A stretch of 6,811 nucleotides of DNA from Sphingomonadaceae bacterium (GTDB lineage Bacteria > Pseudomonadota > Alphaproteobacteria > Sphingomonadales > Sphingomonadaceae). The position numbers were made by a program, and so were the translations under genes. The stretch spans positions 1 through 6,811 of the forward strand of contig SHLU01000131.1 of NCBI GenBank assembly GCA_004282995.1. Reading direction: 5' to 3'. Shown one piece after another: positions 1 to 5,978 of the stretch. Below the pieces are notes generated by a model. That model had not been told where the DNA came from. It saw only the letters and a program-made list of their open reading frames with translations, and did no database searches. Positions within the stretch are counted from its first letter, which is position 1; every line of letters begins with the position of its first letter.

Positions 1-761
1 AAATTGCCGGGGCATTCGCCGTGCTGGTTATCGGCCTGCTGCTGGCCGGTTTCCTTAGCCGCTGGGTCGAACGCAGCTTGACGCGTTCCCCCCGGTTCGA
101 GCCGACGGTGGCGATATTTCTCTCCAATATCGTCAAATACGCCTTGTGGGCGCTGGTGTTGGTCACTGTCCTCTCGCAATTCGGCGTGGAAACCACCAGC
201 ATTCTCGCAGCCCTTGGTGGAATGGCGCTGGCGATCGGCCTCGCTTTGCAGGGAACGCTGAGCAATGTGGCATCGGGAGTGATGATCCTGGTGCAAAAAC
301 CCTTCAGGGTGGGCGAGGCGATCCAGGCCGGGTCGATTACTGCGGTAGTGCAGAATATCGGCCTGTTCACGACAGAATTGAAGCAGTTCGACGGGCTGTT
401 CGTGATGGTCCCGAATTCCGAGTTGTGGAACAAACCGATCGTCAATTTCCACCGCCACCCGATCCGCCGTTTCGAACTGGTCGTCGGCATCGGCTACGGC
501 GACAGCATGGAGCAGGCGCGCGAGGAACTGCTGGCGCTGGCGAGCGCAGACGAGCGGGTTCTGGCCGATCCGGAACCCGTCGCCTTCGTCAATTCGCTCG
601 ACGACAGCTCGGTCGGTATCGGCCTCAGGGTCTGGTGCAACACAGGCGATTTCGTCGCGGTCTCGTGGGACCTGACCGAAAAGGCCAAGGCCCGGTTCGA
701 TGCGGTCGGTATCTCGATCCCCTTCCCGCAGCGCGAGGTTACGCAGAAAGCGGCGGCTTGA
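1..761 (+). CDS. MscS-family small-conductance mechanosensitive ion channel, 5' end cut by window
   Basis: The reading frame is open from base 3 to the TGA at 759-761 (252 visible residues), so the true start lies upstream. A GTG at 21 is in frame, but nothing marks it as the start. The family forms inner-membrane channels that open under membrane tension and release solutes after osmotic downshock. The visible peptide begins with a hydrophobic helix (residues 5-18). A second helix follows (about 36-58). Then comes the diagnostic pore helix TM3, Gly/Ala-rich, around LAALGGMALAIGLALQGTLS (68-87) and running into the MILVQKPFRVGEAI segment. The Sm-like beta domain follows with VPNSELWNKPIVNF, then the C-terminal alpha/beta domain. 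The order and spacing are standard for MscS. The 3' end overlaps the convergent MATE gene by 23 bp. The family call is firm; the exact subfamily cannot be decided without the N-terminus. Confidence 0.93.
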   Translation, partial: IAGAFAVLVIGLLLAGFLSRWVERSLTRSPRFEPTVAIFLSNIVKYALWALVLVTVLSQFGVETTSILAALGGMALAIGLALQGTLSNVASGVMILVQKPFRVGEAIQAGSITAVVQNIGLFTTELKQFDGLFVMVPNSELWNKPIVNFHRHPIRRFELVVGIGYGDSMEQAREELLALASADERVLADPEPVAFVNSLDDSSVGIGLRVWCNTGDFVAVSWDLTEKAKARFDAVGISIPFPQREVTQKAAA

Positions 762-2166
762 AAGCGCTGGCCCCCGGCCTTGTCGTCAGCTGCAATTTCT
801 CGCGCGCATTCCAGCGCCAGATCAGCAGCAGGGCGGCAATTGTCAGGCCGGTGGCCAGGCCGATCCACACTCCCATGCCCCCGAGCGGCGAGGCGAATCC
901 GAGCCACAGCGCCACGCCGAAGCCGGGCAGCCAATAGCTGAAGATCGCGATCCACATCGGCACGCGGGTGTCCTGCAGTCCGCGCAGGGCACCTGCTGCC
1001 ACTGCCTGCAATCCGTCGAACAACTGGAATGCCGCGGCGACCATCAGATAGCGCGTGGCGAAGCCGACCAGCACTGCGTTGCGGGTTGCTTCGGGATCGA
1101 CATAGATCGACAGCAGGGTCTCTGGCGCTAGCACCATTGGAAGCGCGGTCGTCACCATGAACCCAGTGCCCATAATAATCGCGCTCCAGCCGGCGCGTTT
1201 CATTCCCTCGTTGTCGCGCGCGCCATAGAAATAGCCGACCCGGATCGTTGCCGCCTGACCGATGCCGAATGGTACCTGGAAGGCCAACGCAGCCACTTGC
1301 AGGGCTACCGTATGGGCAGCAAGTTGCGCGGCCCCGATATTGCCCATCAGGAATGCGGCAGCGCCGAATATGCCGGCCTCGGCTGTGACGGTCAGCGCAA
1401 TTGGCGTGCCGATCCGCACAATTTGTACGAAGCGTTGCCAATCGGGCGACCACCAGCGGCCCAGCACGTGATAGCGGTGCAACCGACGATCCATCCGGAT
1501 GGCAAGGACATAGGCGGCCAGCGTCACCACCGAGGTGATGATGGTCGCCACCGCCGCCCCCTTCAACCCCAACTCCGGCGCGCCGAGATTGCCGAAGATA
1601 AAGGCATAATTGGCGAGCCCATTGACGAAGATGCCGCCGCCCGTGATCGCGGTGGCAAAGATCGGCCGGCCGAGCGCGGAAACGAAATTGCGCAGCACGC
1701 TGGCGAGGATCATCGGCACCAGCGACCAGATCAGCAGCAGATTGTAATCGCGCCCCAGTTCGATGATCAGATCGTCCTGGCCGGTCGCGCGGGAAATCGG
1801 CTCGAGCAAGAGGCATGCCCCCATGCCCAACATCCCCGCGATGACTGCCAGCCATAGGGCCATGCGGGTTGCTCTGCGGACCGGGCGCAAGGCCGGGGCG
1901 CGTTCGCCCAGTTCGGCGGAGATAAGCGGGGCCACAGCACCGGTGAGTGAAGAAAGGCTCCACAACACTATCCCGAACAATGACACCGCCAGAGCCGATG
2001 CCGCCAGCGGCGCTTCGCCCAACCGCGCGATGAAGATAACGTCGATTGCGTAGATCAGCATCTGCAGCAGATTGGCGAGCGCCAGCGGCCACGACAGGCT
2101 GAAAGTCGCGGCGATCTCGGCGCGCCAGCTGGCGGCTGTGTCTATCTTGGGCGGCGACACTTGCAT
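739..2166 (-). CDS. MATE family multidrug/Na+ efflux antiporter (NorM-like)
   Basis: Predicted 475-residue inner-membrane transporter with about 12 hydrophobic segments, the usual MATE length. MATE proteins export cationic drugs and toxic metabolites using a Na+ or H+ gradient. Family marks visible here: the first-helix segment LLQMLIYAIDVIFIARLG (residues 33-50) with its acidic residue D42, RNFVSALGRPIF (159-170) in the N-lobe, and the C-lobe counterpart QLFDGLQAVAAGALRGLQDT (381-400) followed by RVP. The ATG at 2166 is the first possible start: an in-frame TGA lies eight codons upstream. No good Shine-Dalgarno sequence precedes it (the bases before ATG are pyrimidine-rich), so translation may be weak or initiate atypically. 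It lies 190 bp downstream of rplL on the same strand, but a terminator at 2282-2309 separates them, so it is probably its own unit. Substrates cannot be inferred. Confidence 0.93.
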   Translation of the reverse strand: MQVSPPKIDTAASWRAEIAATFSLSWPLALANLLQMLIYAIDVIFIARLGEAPLAASALAVSLFGIVLWSLSSLTGAVAPLISAELGERAPALRPVRRATRMALWLAVIAGMLGMGACLLLEPISRATGQDDLIIELGRDYNLLLIWSLVPMILASVLRNFVSALGRPIFATAITGGGIFVNGLANYAFIFGNLGAPELGLKGAAVATIITSVVTLAAYVLAIRMDRRLHRYHVLGRWWSPDWQRFVQIVRIGTPIALTVTAEAGIFGAAAFLMGNIGAAQLAAHTVALQVAALAFQVPFGIGQAATIRVGYFYGARDNEGMKRAGWSAIIMGTGFMVTTALPMVLAPETLLSIYVDPEATRNAVLVGFATRYLMVAAAFQLFDGLQAVAAGALRGLQDTRVPMWIAIFSYWLPGFGVALWLGFASPLGGMGVWIGLATGLTIAALLLIWRWNAREKLQLTTRPGASAFKPPLSA

Positions 2167-2281
2167 GGGGCAGACCGGATAGGTCGCTCACGCTGCCAAG
2201 GACAGGCCCTGGCGAACGGACCGGTCGCGATTGGTCCGGCGATGCGTCCGGCAAGCCACACCGATTATGCGCGCGCCATGG

Positions 2282-2309
2282 AAAAGGGCGGCGCCTTGCG
2301 GCACCGCCC
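2282..2309 (-). terminator. Rho-independent terminator of the rplJ-rplL operon
   Basis: Arms 2286-2295 and 2300-2309 pair as a 10-bp GC-rich stem with one C/A mismatch and a TTGC loop. On the minus strand the stem is followed at once by TTTT (the complement of 2282-2285). It begins 47 bp past the rplL stop and before the MATE gene. It would end transcription from the highly expressed ribosomal operon before it reaches the transporter gene. Confidence 0.85.
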
Positions 2310-2356
2310 TCCCATCCGCAGGCGCTTCAAGACACCCACGACATTCTCTAAAGAGC

Positions 2357-2731
2357 TTACTTGAGCTCGACGGTACCGCCGGCTGCTTCGATCTTGCTCT
2401 TGATTTCTTCGGCTTCTGCCTTGTTGACGCCTTCCTTGATCGGCTTGGGCGCGCCTTCGACAAGACCCTTGGCTTCGGTGAGGCCCAGGCCGGTAATGGC
2501 ACGGACTTCCTTGATCACCTGGATCTTCTTGCCGCCGTCGCCGGTCAGGACGACGTCGAATTCGTCCTTTTCTTCGGCTGCCGGGGCGTCGCCGCCACCA
2601 GCCGGGCCAGCGACTGCAACTGCTGCTGCGGCGCTCACGCCCCACTCTTCTTCAAGTGCCTTGGCAAGCTCGGCGGCTTCCATGACGGTCAGCTTCGAAA
2701 GTTCTTCAACGAGAGCCTTGATATCGGCCAT
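2357..2731 (-). CDS. rplL: 50S ribosomal protein L7/L12
   Basis: A 124-residue protein of normal L7/L12 length. It forms the flexible stalk dimers on the 50S subunit that recruit and stimulate the GTPase translation factors. Three parts are visible: the N-terminal dimerisation helices (about 1-35, including LSKLTVMEAAELAKALEEEW), an Ala/Gly/Pro-rich hinge (about 36-52), and the C-terminal factor-binding domain (about 55-124). The last contains FDVVLTGDGGKKIQVIKEVR and GLGLTEAKGLVEGAPKPIKE and ends in AAGGTVELK. Start ATG at 2731 is preceded by GGAG with an 8-nt spacer. It lies 67 bp after rplJ, in the conserved rplJ-rplL order, and ends before a terminator. Unlike in most bacteria, rpoB does not follow. 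Confidence 0.98.
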   Translation of the reverse strand: MADIKALVEELSKLTVMEAAELAKALEEEWGVSAAAAVAVAGPAGGGDAPAAEEKDEFDVVLTGDGGKKIQVIKEVRAITGLGLTEAKGLVEGAPKPIKEGVNKAEAEEIKSKIEAAGGTVELK

Positions 2732-2753
2732 TGTACTTACTCCAGATTACGTC

Positions 2754-2769
2754 GGGGCGAATGTGCCCC
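2754..2769 (-). other. Intergenic hairpin between rplJ and rplL
   Basis: GGGGC (2754-2758) and GCCCC (2765-2769) form a perfect 5-bp stem with a 6-nt loop. A wobble pair can extend it by one base in the minus-strand RNA. It has no U-run, so it is not a terminator. It lies in the 67-nt gap upstream of the rplL ribosome-binding site. A role in processing, mRNA stability or translational adjustment of L12 relative to L10 is only inferred. Confidence 0.45.
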
Positions 2770-2798
2770 AATGGAATTTCAGTTCTGCTTGAAACCGC

Positions 2799-3314
2799 TT
2801 ACGCTGCTTCTTTGGCGCCCTGGGCACCGAAGACGCGAGCGAGCTTGTTGGCGGGTTCGCTGACAACCCGGGCGATCTTGGTCGCCGGGGCGTTGACGAG
2901 GCCCACCAGTGTGCCGCGCAACTCGTCGAGGCTGGGCAGCGAGGCAAGCGCCTTGATCCCGGCTTCATCGAGCAACTTCCCGCCCATCGAACCACCGACG
3001 ATCTCCAGTCGGTCGTTCGATTTGGCGAAGTCCACCGCCGCTTTCGCAGCAGCAACCGGGTCCTCGGAAAAACCGAGGGCGGTCGGACCCGTAAGCATCT
3101 CGCCGATGCCTTCGTAATCCGTGTCCTTCAGGGCGAGCTTGGCCAGACGGTTCTTCGCAACCTTATAGGACGCCCCAGCTTCACGCATCTTCCCGCGCAG
3201 TTCGGTGCTTGCAGCAACCGTCAGGCCGAGGTTGCGGGTGACGACCACCACGCCTGCCTCGTTGAAGACCGTGTTGAGCTCGGCGACCGCGTCGGCTTTT
3301 TGCGAACGATCCAT
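2799..3314 (-). CDS. rplJ: 50S ribosomal protein L10 (stalk base)
   Basis: L10 anchors the L7/L12 dimers to 23S rRNA at the stalk base. It is also the classical translational repressor of its own operon. The protein is 171 residues long (family usually 165-175). Recognisable parts are MDRSQKADAVAELN at the start, the rRNA-binding region with YKVAKNRLAKLAL, LTGPTALGF, and SLPSLDELRGTLVGLVNAPA. A C-terminal L12-binding helix ends in RVFGAQGAKEAA. An in-frame ATG exists 27 nt upstream (3341). I chose 3314 because AAGGAG lies 6 nt before it, and because the upstream start would put that site inside the coding region and add nine unusual residues. rplK-rplA are not adjacent upstream; a terminated lipoprotein unit is. 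Confidence 0.97.
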   Translation of the reverse strand: MDRSQKADAVAELNTVFNEAGVVVVTRNLGLTVAASTELRGKMREAGASYKVAKNRLAKLALKDTDYEGIGEMLTGPTALGFSEDPVAAAKAAVDFAKSNDRLEIVGGSMGGKLLDEAGIKALASLPSLDELRGTLVGLVNAPATKIARVVSEPANKLARVFGAQGAKEAA

Positions 3315-3500
3315 GCCATACTCCTTCACATATGATCGCATCGCGGATGGCTCCGAAATGCGACCGGCTCACATCGCCACATCGCTCATGCGACATGGCT
3401 GCTTGTCCATTGATGGGGAAGGAGGACGCAATCGCGTCAGACGGCCGGTTTCCGGATTAAGGAAAGGGCCTGAATTCTCATTTCCCCGCCTAGGCTGCAA
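3315..3500 (-). promoter_or_regulatory. Putative rplJ-rplL 5' leader
   Basis: About 185 nt without a convincing gene lie between the suspected promoter and rplJ. The leader contains a perfect 5-bp hairpin (GACGC/GCGTC, 3425-3438), a tandem 8-bp repeat at 3370-3385, and a pair of ATGCGAC direct repeats on the + strand (3358-3364 and 3388-3394). In many bacteria the rplJ leader binds the L10-(L12)n complex for autoregulation. That function is plausible here by position, but I could not recognise the specific binding fold. Confidence 0.4.
3321..3326 (-). promoter_or_regulatory. Ribosome-binding site that fixes the rplJ start
   Basis: On the minus strand AAGGAG lies six bases before the ATG at 3314. 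Its position decides between that start and the in-frame ATG at 3341, which has no comparable site. Confidence 0.85.
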
Positions 3501-3529
3501 ATTAAGGTCGGGCGAACCCCGGCCAGCAA
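3501..3529 (-). promoter_or_regulatory. Candidate promoter for rplJ-rplL
   Basis: On the minus strand TTGCTG (3529-3524) and CTTAAT (3506-3501) are separated by exactly 17 bp. The -35 is weak beyond its first three bases; the -10 matches the sigma-70 consensus at four of six. It sits between the lipoprotein terminator and rplJ, where a promoter is required. A second CTTAAT further downstream lacks a -35 partner. Confidence 0.35.
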
Positions 3530-3556
3530 CTGTCTCGGACGGTGAAACGGCAAACC

Positions 3557-3586
3557 AAAAAAGGCCCGCCGTTCGGTGGCGGGCCT
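3557..3586 (-). terminator. Rho-independent terminator after the lipoprotein gene
   Basis: AGGCCCGCC (3562-3570) and GGCGGGCCT (3578-3586) form a perfect 9-bp stem with a 7-nt loop. On the minus strand it is followed by a run of T residues (complement of 3557-3561). It lies 53 bp beyond the stop of the small lipoprotein gene. It insulates rplJ from upstream transcription. Confidence 0.9.
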
Positions 3587-3610
3587 CTAAGGATTTGTAT
3601 GGTCCTGTCA

Positions 3611-3630
3611 ACCCTCGACGCAGCGAGGGT
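3611..3630 (-). other. Second hairpin in the 3' UTR of the lipoprotein gene
   Basis: ACCCTCG (3611-3617) and CGAGGGT (3624-3630) form a perfect 7-bp stem around a 6-nt loop. It lies between the lipoprotein stop and the U-tailed terminator. It lacks its own U-run, so it is more likely a 3' UTR structure, for example for mRNA stability or a stable 3'-end RNA, than a terminator. Confidence 0.55.
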
Positions 3631-3639
3631 CGGCGGAAA

Positions 3640-3885
3640 TTACATGCCGTCAGCCTTGTCTTCCAGCGATTCGGCCTCGGATTCGAGTGCAGCTGCATCG
3701 CCTGCGGCGCCAGCTTCTTCGGCCACGTCAGCCTGCGCTTCGAGCGCTTCTGCCTTCTCGTCGATGACTTCGGCCTGGGCTTCGGTGATATCGTCGACTT
3801 CTTCGCCGACTTCTTCGGCCGGACCGTCGCAAGCGGCGAGCGTCATGGCGATGGGAAGAGCGGCAACTAGTGCTAGACGTTTCAT
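3640..3885 (-). CDS. Small, highly acidic lipoprotein with predicted coiled coil
   Basis: An 81-residue protein with a classic lipoprotein signal: basic MKR start, hydrophobic LALVAALPIAMT, and lipobox LAAC with the acylated cysteine at C19. Residue +2 after the cysteine is Asp (D20), which in enterobacteria favours retention at the inner membrane; whether that rule holds here is unknown. The 63-residue mature part has 23 Asp/Glu but only two Lys. Its Ala/Glu-rich heptad-like pattern suggests a long helix or coiled coil. It has no C-terminal Lys of the Lpp type. An in-frame ATG nine codons upstream (3912) is rejected because AGAGGAG stands 6 nt before the ATG at 3885 and the signal peptide begins there. 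It is monocistronic, with its own terminator. I do not recognise a named family; function unknown. Confidence 0.85.
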   Translation of the reverse strand: MKRLALVAALPIAMTLAACDGPAEEVGEEVDDITEAQAEVIDEKAEALEAQADVAEEAGAAGDAAALESEAESLEDKADGM

Positions 3886-3891
3886 CAAATT

Positions 3892-3898
3892 CTCCTCT
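3892..3898 (-). promoter_or_regulatory. Ribosome-binding site that fixes the lipoprotein start
   Basis: AGAGGAG on the minus strand, six bases before the ATG at 3885, supports the short form with an immediate signal peptide over the longer form from 3912. Confidence 0.8.
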
Positions 3899-4014
3899 GG
3901 GTGCGAGGCCATGCGGTTGGTCGCCGGCTATCGCGGGCGCCACTGCTACCCATGAATCGTAGGTCCTGCAAGGCAAGGCCCCGGCCTGCAGCGGAACACC
4001 TGTCACCGAGACCT

Positions 4015-4042
4015 TTGGCAATGTCTCGCGTTCGCGCTATGC
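4015..4042 (+). promoter_or_regulatory. Candidate promoter of the DUF4956 gene
   Basis: TTGGC (4015-4019), a 17-bp spacer and CTATGC (4037-4042) resemble the alphaproteobacterial TTGAC-N17-CTATAT pattern. Transcription would begin near 4049, inside or next to the ribosome-binding site. The 5' leader would then be only about 15 nt. The match is imperfect and could be chance. Confidence 0.3.
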
Positions 4043-4064
4043 GGTAAGGAGGGGAGAGCGAGCG

Positions 4065-4775
4065 ATGGCAGTGCAACTGTTTGTGCGACTGACGGCGTTT
4101 TACGGAATTATCACGGGCGCGGTCTTTCTCGCGATCTTCATATTTCCCGCATTGCGCGATTTCCTGCCGATCGGCGGGGCGCAGACACTACTTTCAGCTC
4201 CTGCGACCGACCCGTTGCAAGGAATCCAGATCGGGGCTCGCAGGGTCGCGAATCTCAGTGGCTCGGTTCTGTGGTTATTCGTCGCAGTGGGCGGCGCCTT
4301 GTTGACCACGATGCCGATCACCTGGACCTATATGGCGACCCGCAGTCGCAAGGAATACGACCAGGCCTTGGTCGAAACCATGATGGTGCTGCCGATTGCT
4401 GTCACTTCGCTCGTGGTGATGGTGCACAATTCGCTGGCATTGGCTTTCTCGCTGGCCGGTATCGTTGGCGGAGTGCGATTTCGCAACACACTCAAGAGTT
4501 CGGGGGATGCAATATATATCCTGCTCGCCATCGGTATCGGACTGGCCGCCGGTATCGGAGCGTTGGAGATTGCGCTCGTGATGACGGTGATGTTCAACTA
4601 CGCTTTCGTCATGCTGTGGACGATTGACTATGGGGGATTGGCAGGGGCGCACCGTTATCTGCGCCGCGGGCCTCCCGATGCAGCAACCGATGCCGACGAT
4701 AATGCGGACCCGCGGGATCGCTCCGGTGAGGGCAACGGTGGGGGCGGCAAAGCGGAGTCGGACCAAAAGCGCTAG
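4065..4775 (+). CDS. DUF4956-like integral membrane protein
   Basis: A 236-residue protein. Hydrophobic segments lie at about residues 6-28, 64-85, 105-136 (probably one helix and a re-entrant part) and 148-187 (probably two). The conserved core is around NSLALAFSLAGIVGGVRFRN (122-141), where VRFR is the signature, followed by a short polar stretch and YILLAIGIGLAAGIG (151-165). This matches what I recall of the DUF4956 family. Members are inner-membrane proteins of unknown function, often encoded near VTC or CotH-like proteins. The C-terminal 35-40 residues form a charged, Gly/Asp-rich, probably disordered tail. The ATG at 4065 is preceded by TAAGGAGG (12-nt spacing), with GGGGAG closer. The gene is divergent from the lipoprotein gene. 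It converges on the secreted kinase-like gene, sharing the stop region CTAG (4772-4775). Confidence 0.85.
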   Translation: MAVQLFVRLTAFYGIITGAVFLAIFIFPALRDFLPIGGAQTLLSAPATDPLQGIQIGARRVANLSGSVLWLFVAVGGALLTTMPITWTYMATRSRKEYDQALVETMMVLPIAVTSLVVMVHNSLALAFSLAGIVGGVRFRNTLKSSGDAIYILLAIGIGLAAGIGALEIALVMTVMFNYAFVMLWTIDYGGLAGAHRYLRRGPPDAATDADDNADPRDRSGEGNGGGGKAESDQKR

Positions 4776-4777
4776 CG
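4770..4777. other. Palindrome carrying both convergent stop codons
   Basis: CGCTAGCG is a perfect 8-bp palindrome. Reading right, CGC TAG ends the DUF4956 gene; reading left, CGC TAG ends the kinase-like gene. Both proteins therefore end in Arg and overlap by four bases. There is no intergenic space and no visible terminator. Confidence 0.95.
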
Positions 4778-5836
4778 GCAGCGTGAAATAACCCGTTGTT
4801 CCAGTCTTTCCGGGTCGGAAGCGATATCGAAAAACGCTTCCAGATAACTGGTCATTTGCCTCCGGCTTCCGGCGTCAAGTGCGGGGCTGGTTGCGATCTC
4901 GCGCAGGATGGCCGGGCGCAGTGCCACAATTTTCGCGGCTTCTTCGCGGGCCAGCGGATTGAGGTGACAGAATCCCCGATATAGCCGCTGGCGCACATTG
5001 CGGACCGGCAGTTTTTCGCTGGGCATGGCGTAGGACGCATCGACGATCCCCGCATTGTCAAAATCGTAGGGTACAGGCACCAGACCGCTTCTCGCGTTCT
5101 TGTCAGGCGCGAGCAATTTGGAGTTGTGGCAGCACTTGCCTGAGTTGGGGCCGGCGACCATTGCGAAATCCGTGTTGCCGATCATGTATTGGAACATGGC
5201 ATAGCGAGCTGTTGCGCGCGGCTCGAGTGCCGCAGGCGCGATGGTGCCTGTCGAAACCTCCTTGAGTCCGACACGCCGTGCCGCGTCATCGATATCCTCG
5301 ATCAGGAAACCGCGCCGGGTTGTTACAGTGTCGGACCCTTCGCGATAGGTCACCTGTACCAGCCGAACCTTGAGAGCTTGTGGCGTCATCAGCGAATAGA
5401 GCCGGTAGGCAATATATTCGCGCATCACAGCATTTTCATATTGGTCGCGGTCGCGGCAATGGGTCACCAGCTTCATCCGGTTCTGCCGCGCAAACAGCGA
5501 ATCGCTGGCGGGCTTTGCAACCAGATCGATGCGCATCGGAGGGAACTGGCAATTTTCCCTCAGTCGCCGCGAAATTCCGCGTGCGGACAGGGTGATCGCA
5601 TGGCTCTCGCCTGCCGCGCTGAGCCTGGCAGAGTGCGGCTTCGTCGATCGCGGGGCCAGGCGTGCTATAGCGCGTACCGGTCCGTTGAGCTCGATAGGGA
5701 GCAATTCCTCCTCGGCGAACAGCGCGGTTGTCTTGTCCGCGGCAGCTTCGGCCGCCGCCTCGTCGGGCGCGGCTCGTGTGGGTGCAAGCCCCGGTAACGC
5801 CAAAGCGGTAAAAGCAACTACAAAGCGGATCGCCAT
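4772..5836 (-). CDS. Secreted protein with kinase-like (CotH/HipA-like) sequence features
   Basis: A 354-residue protein with a signal peptide (AIRFVVAFTALALPGLA, probable cleavage near A22), so it acts outside the cytoplasm, most likely in the periplasm. An Ala-rich linker and a beta-rich region follow. Then come CQFPPMRIDLV (96-106), NRMKLVTHC (119-127), an amphipathic helix with ENAVMREYIAYRLYSLMTP (134-152), RRGFLIEDIDD (174-184), FQYMIGNTDF (215-224), HNSKLL (237-242) and VPYDFDNAGIVD (255-266). The order, with a Lys strand, helix, hinge, N/D loop and a DFD-like acidic motif, resembles the protein-kinase-like fold of CotH, FAM20 and HipA relatives. K122, N221/D223 and D258/D260 are the candidate catalytic and metal-binding residues. 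This is inference from motif order; I recall similar uncharacterised proteins but no proven function. AGGGGG lies 8 nt before the ATG. It is convergent with the DUF4956 gene. Confidence 0.85.
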   Translation of the reverse strand: MAIRFVVAFTALALPGLAPTRAAPDEAAAEAAADKTTALFAEEELLPIELNGPVRAIARLAPRSTKPHSARLSAAGESHAITLSARGISRRLRENCQFPPMRIDLVAKPASDSLFARQNRMKLVTHCRDRDQYENAVMREYIAYRLYSLMTPQALKVRLVQVTYREGSDTVTTRRGFLIEDIDDAARRVGLKEVSTGTIAPAALEPRATARYAMFQYMIGNTDFAMVAGPNSGKCCHNSKLLAPDKNARSGLVPVPYDFDNAGIVDASYAMPSEKLPVRNVRQRLYRGFCHLNPLAREEAAKIVALRPAILREIATSPALDAGSRRQMTSYLEAFFDIASDPERLEQRVISRCR

Positions 5837-5921
5837 ATGGAATTCCCCCTTTTCGCGATTTGCTCCATAGCACGGACTGTCGAATCGGTAACGATCTCAC
5901 TTACGGGCGAAGAACGCTTCG

Positions 5922-5950
5922 TTTGACAAGCGCTCCAGCGGTTCCTACAT
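5922..5950 (+). promoter_or_regulatory. Near-consensus housekeeping promoter for rpoB
   Basis: TTGACA (5923-5928) is a perfect sigma-70 -35 element. In the alphaproteobacterial form, TTGAC is followed by 17 bp and then CTACAT (5945-5950), five of six matches to CTATAT. Transcription would start near 5957, about 243 nt upstream of the rpoB ATG. No other element of this quality is seen between the kinase-like gene and rpoB, and rpoB needs its own promoter here. Confidence 0.7.
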
Positions 5951-5963
5951 GGCGACGCAACCG

Positions 5964-5978
5964 CTTGCTTCGAGCAAG
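5964..5978 (+). other. Hairpin at the 5' end of the predicted rpoB leader
   Basis: CTTGCT (5964-5969) and AGCAAG (5973-5978) pair perfectly around a TCG loop, some 7 nt after the predicted transcription start. A stem at an mRNA's 5' end often protects against decay. There is no following U-run, so it is not a terminator. Confidence 0.45.

Noticed and set aside
494..2254. 586-codon open frame on the minus strand, longer than the MATE gene
   Set aside because: Its protein is Arg/Pro/Gly-rich without hydrophobic segments or a recognisable family. It lies over the MATE gene, whose frame gives a complete 12-helix transporter. It is a GC-rich shadow frame.
3205..3870. Long plus-strand frame across the rplJ leader and lipoprotein gene
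   Set aside because: It runs through two terminator stems and antisense to two real genes. Its Phe-rich part is simply the complement of the acidic lipoprotein coding sequence.
5865..5898. Possible minus-strand promoter (TTAC, 17 bp, CTATGG) for the kinase-like gene
   Set aside because: Only three of five -35 bases and four of six -10 bases match. Too weak to list as a feature, although a promoter must lie somewhere in this gap.
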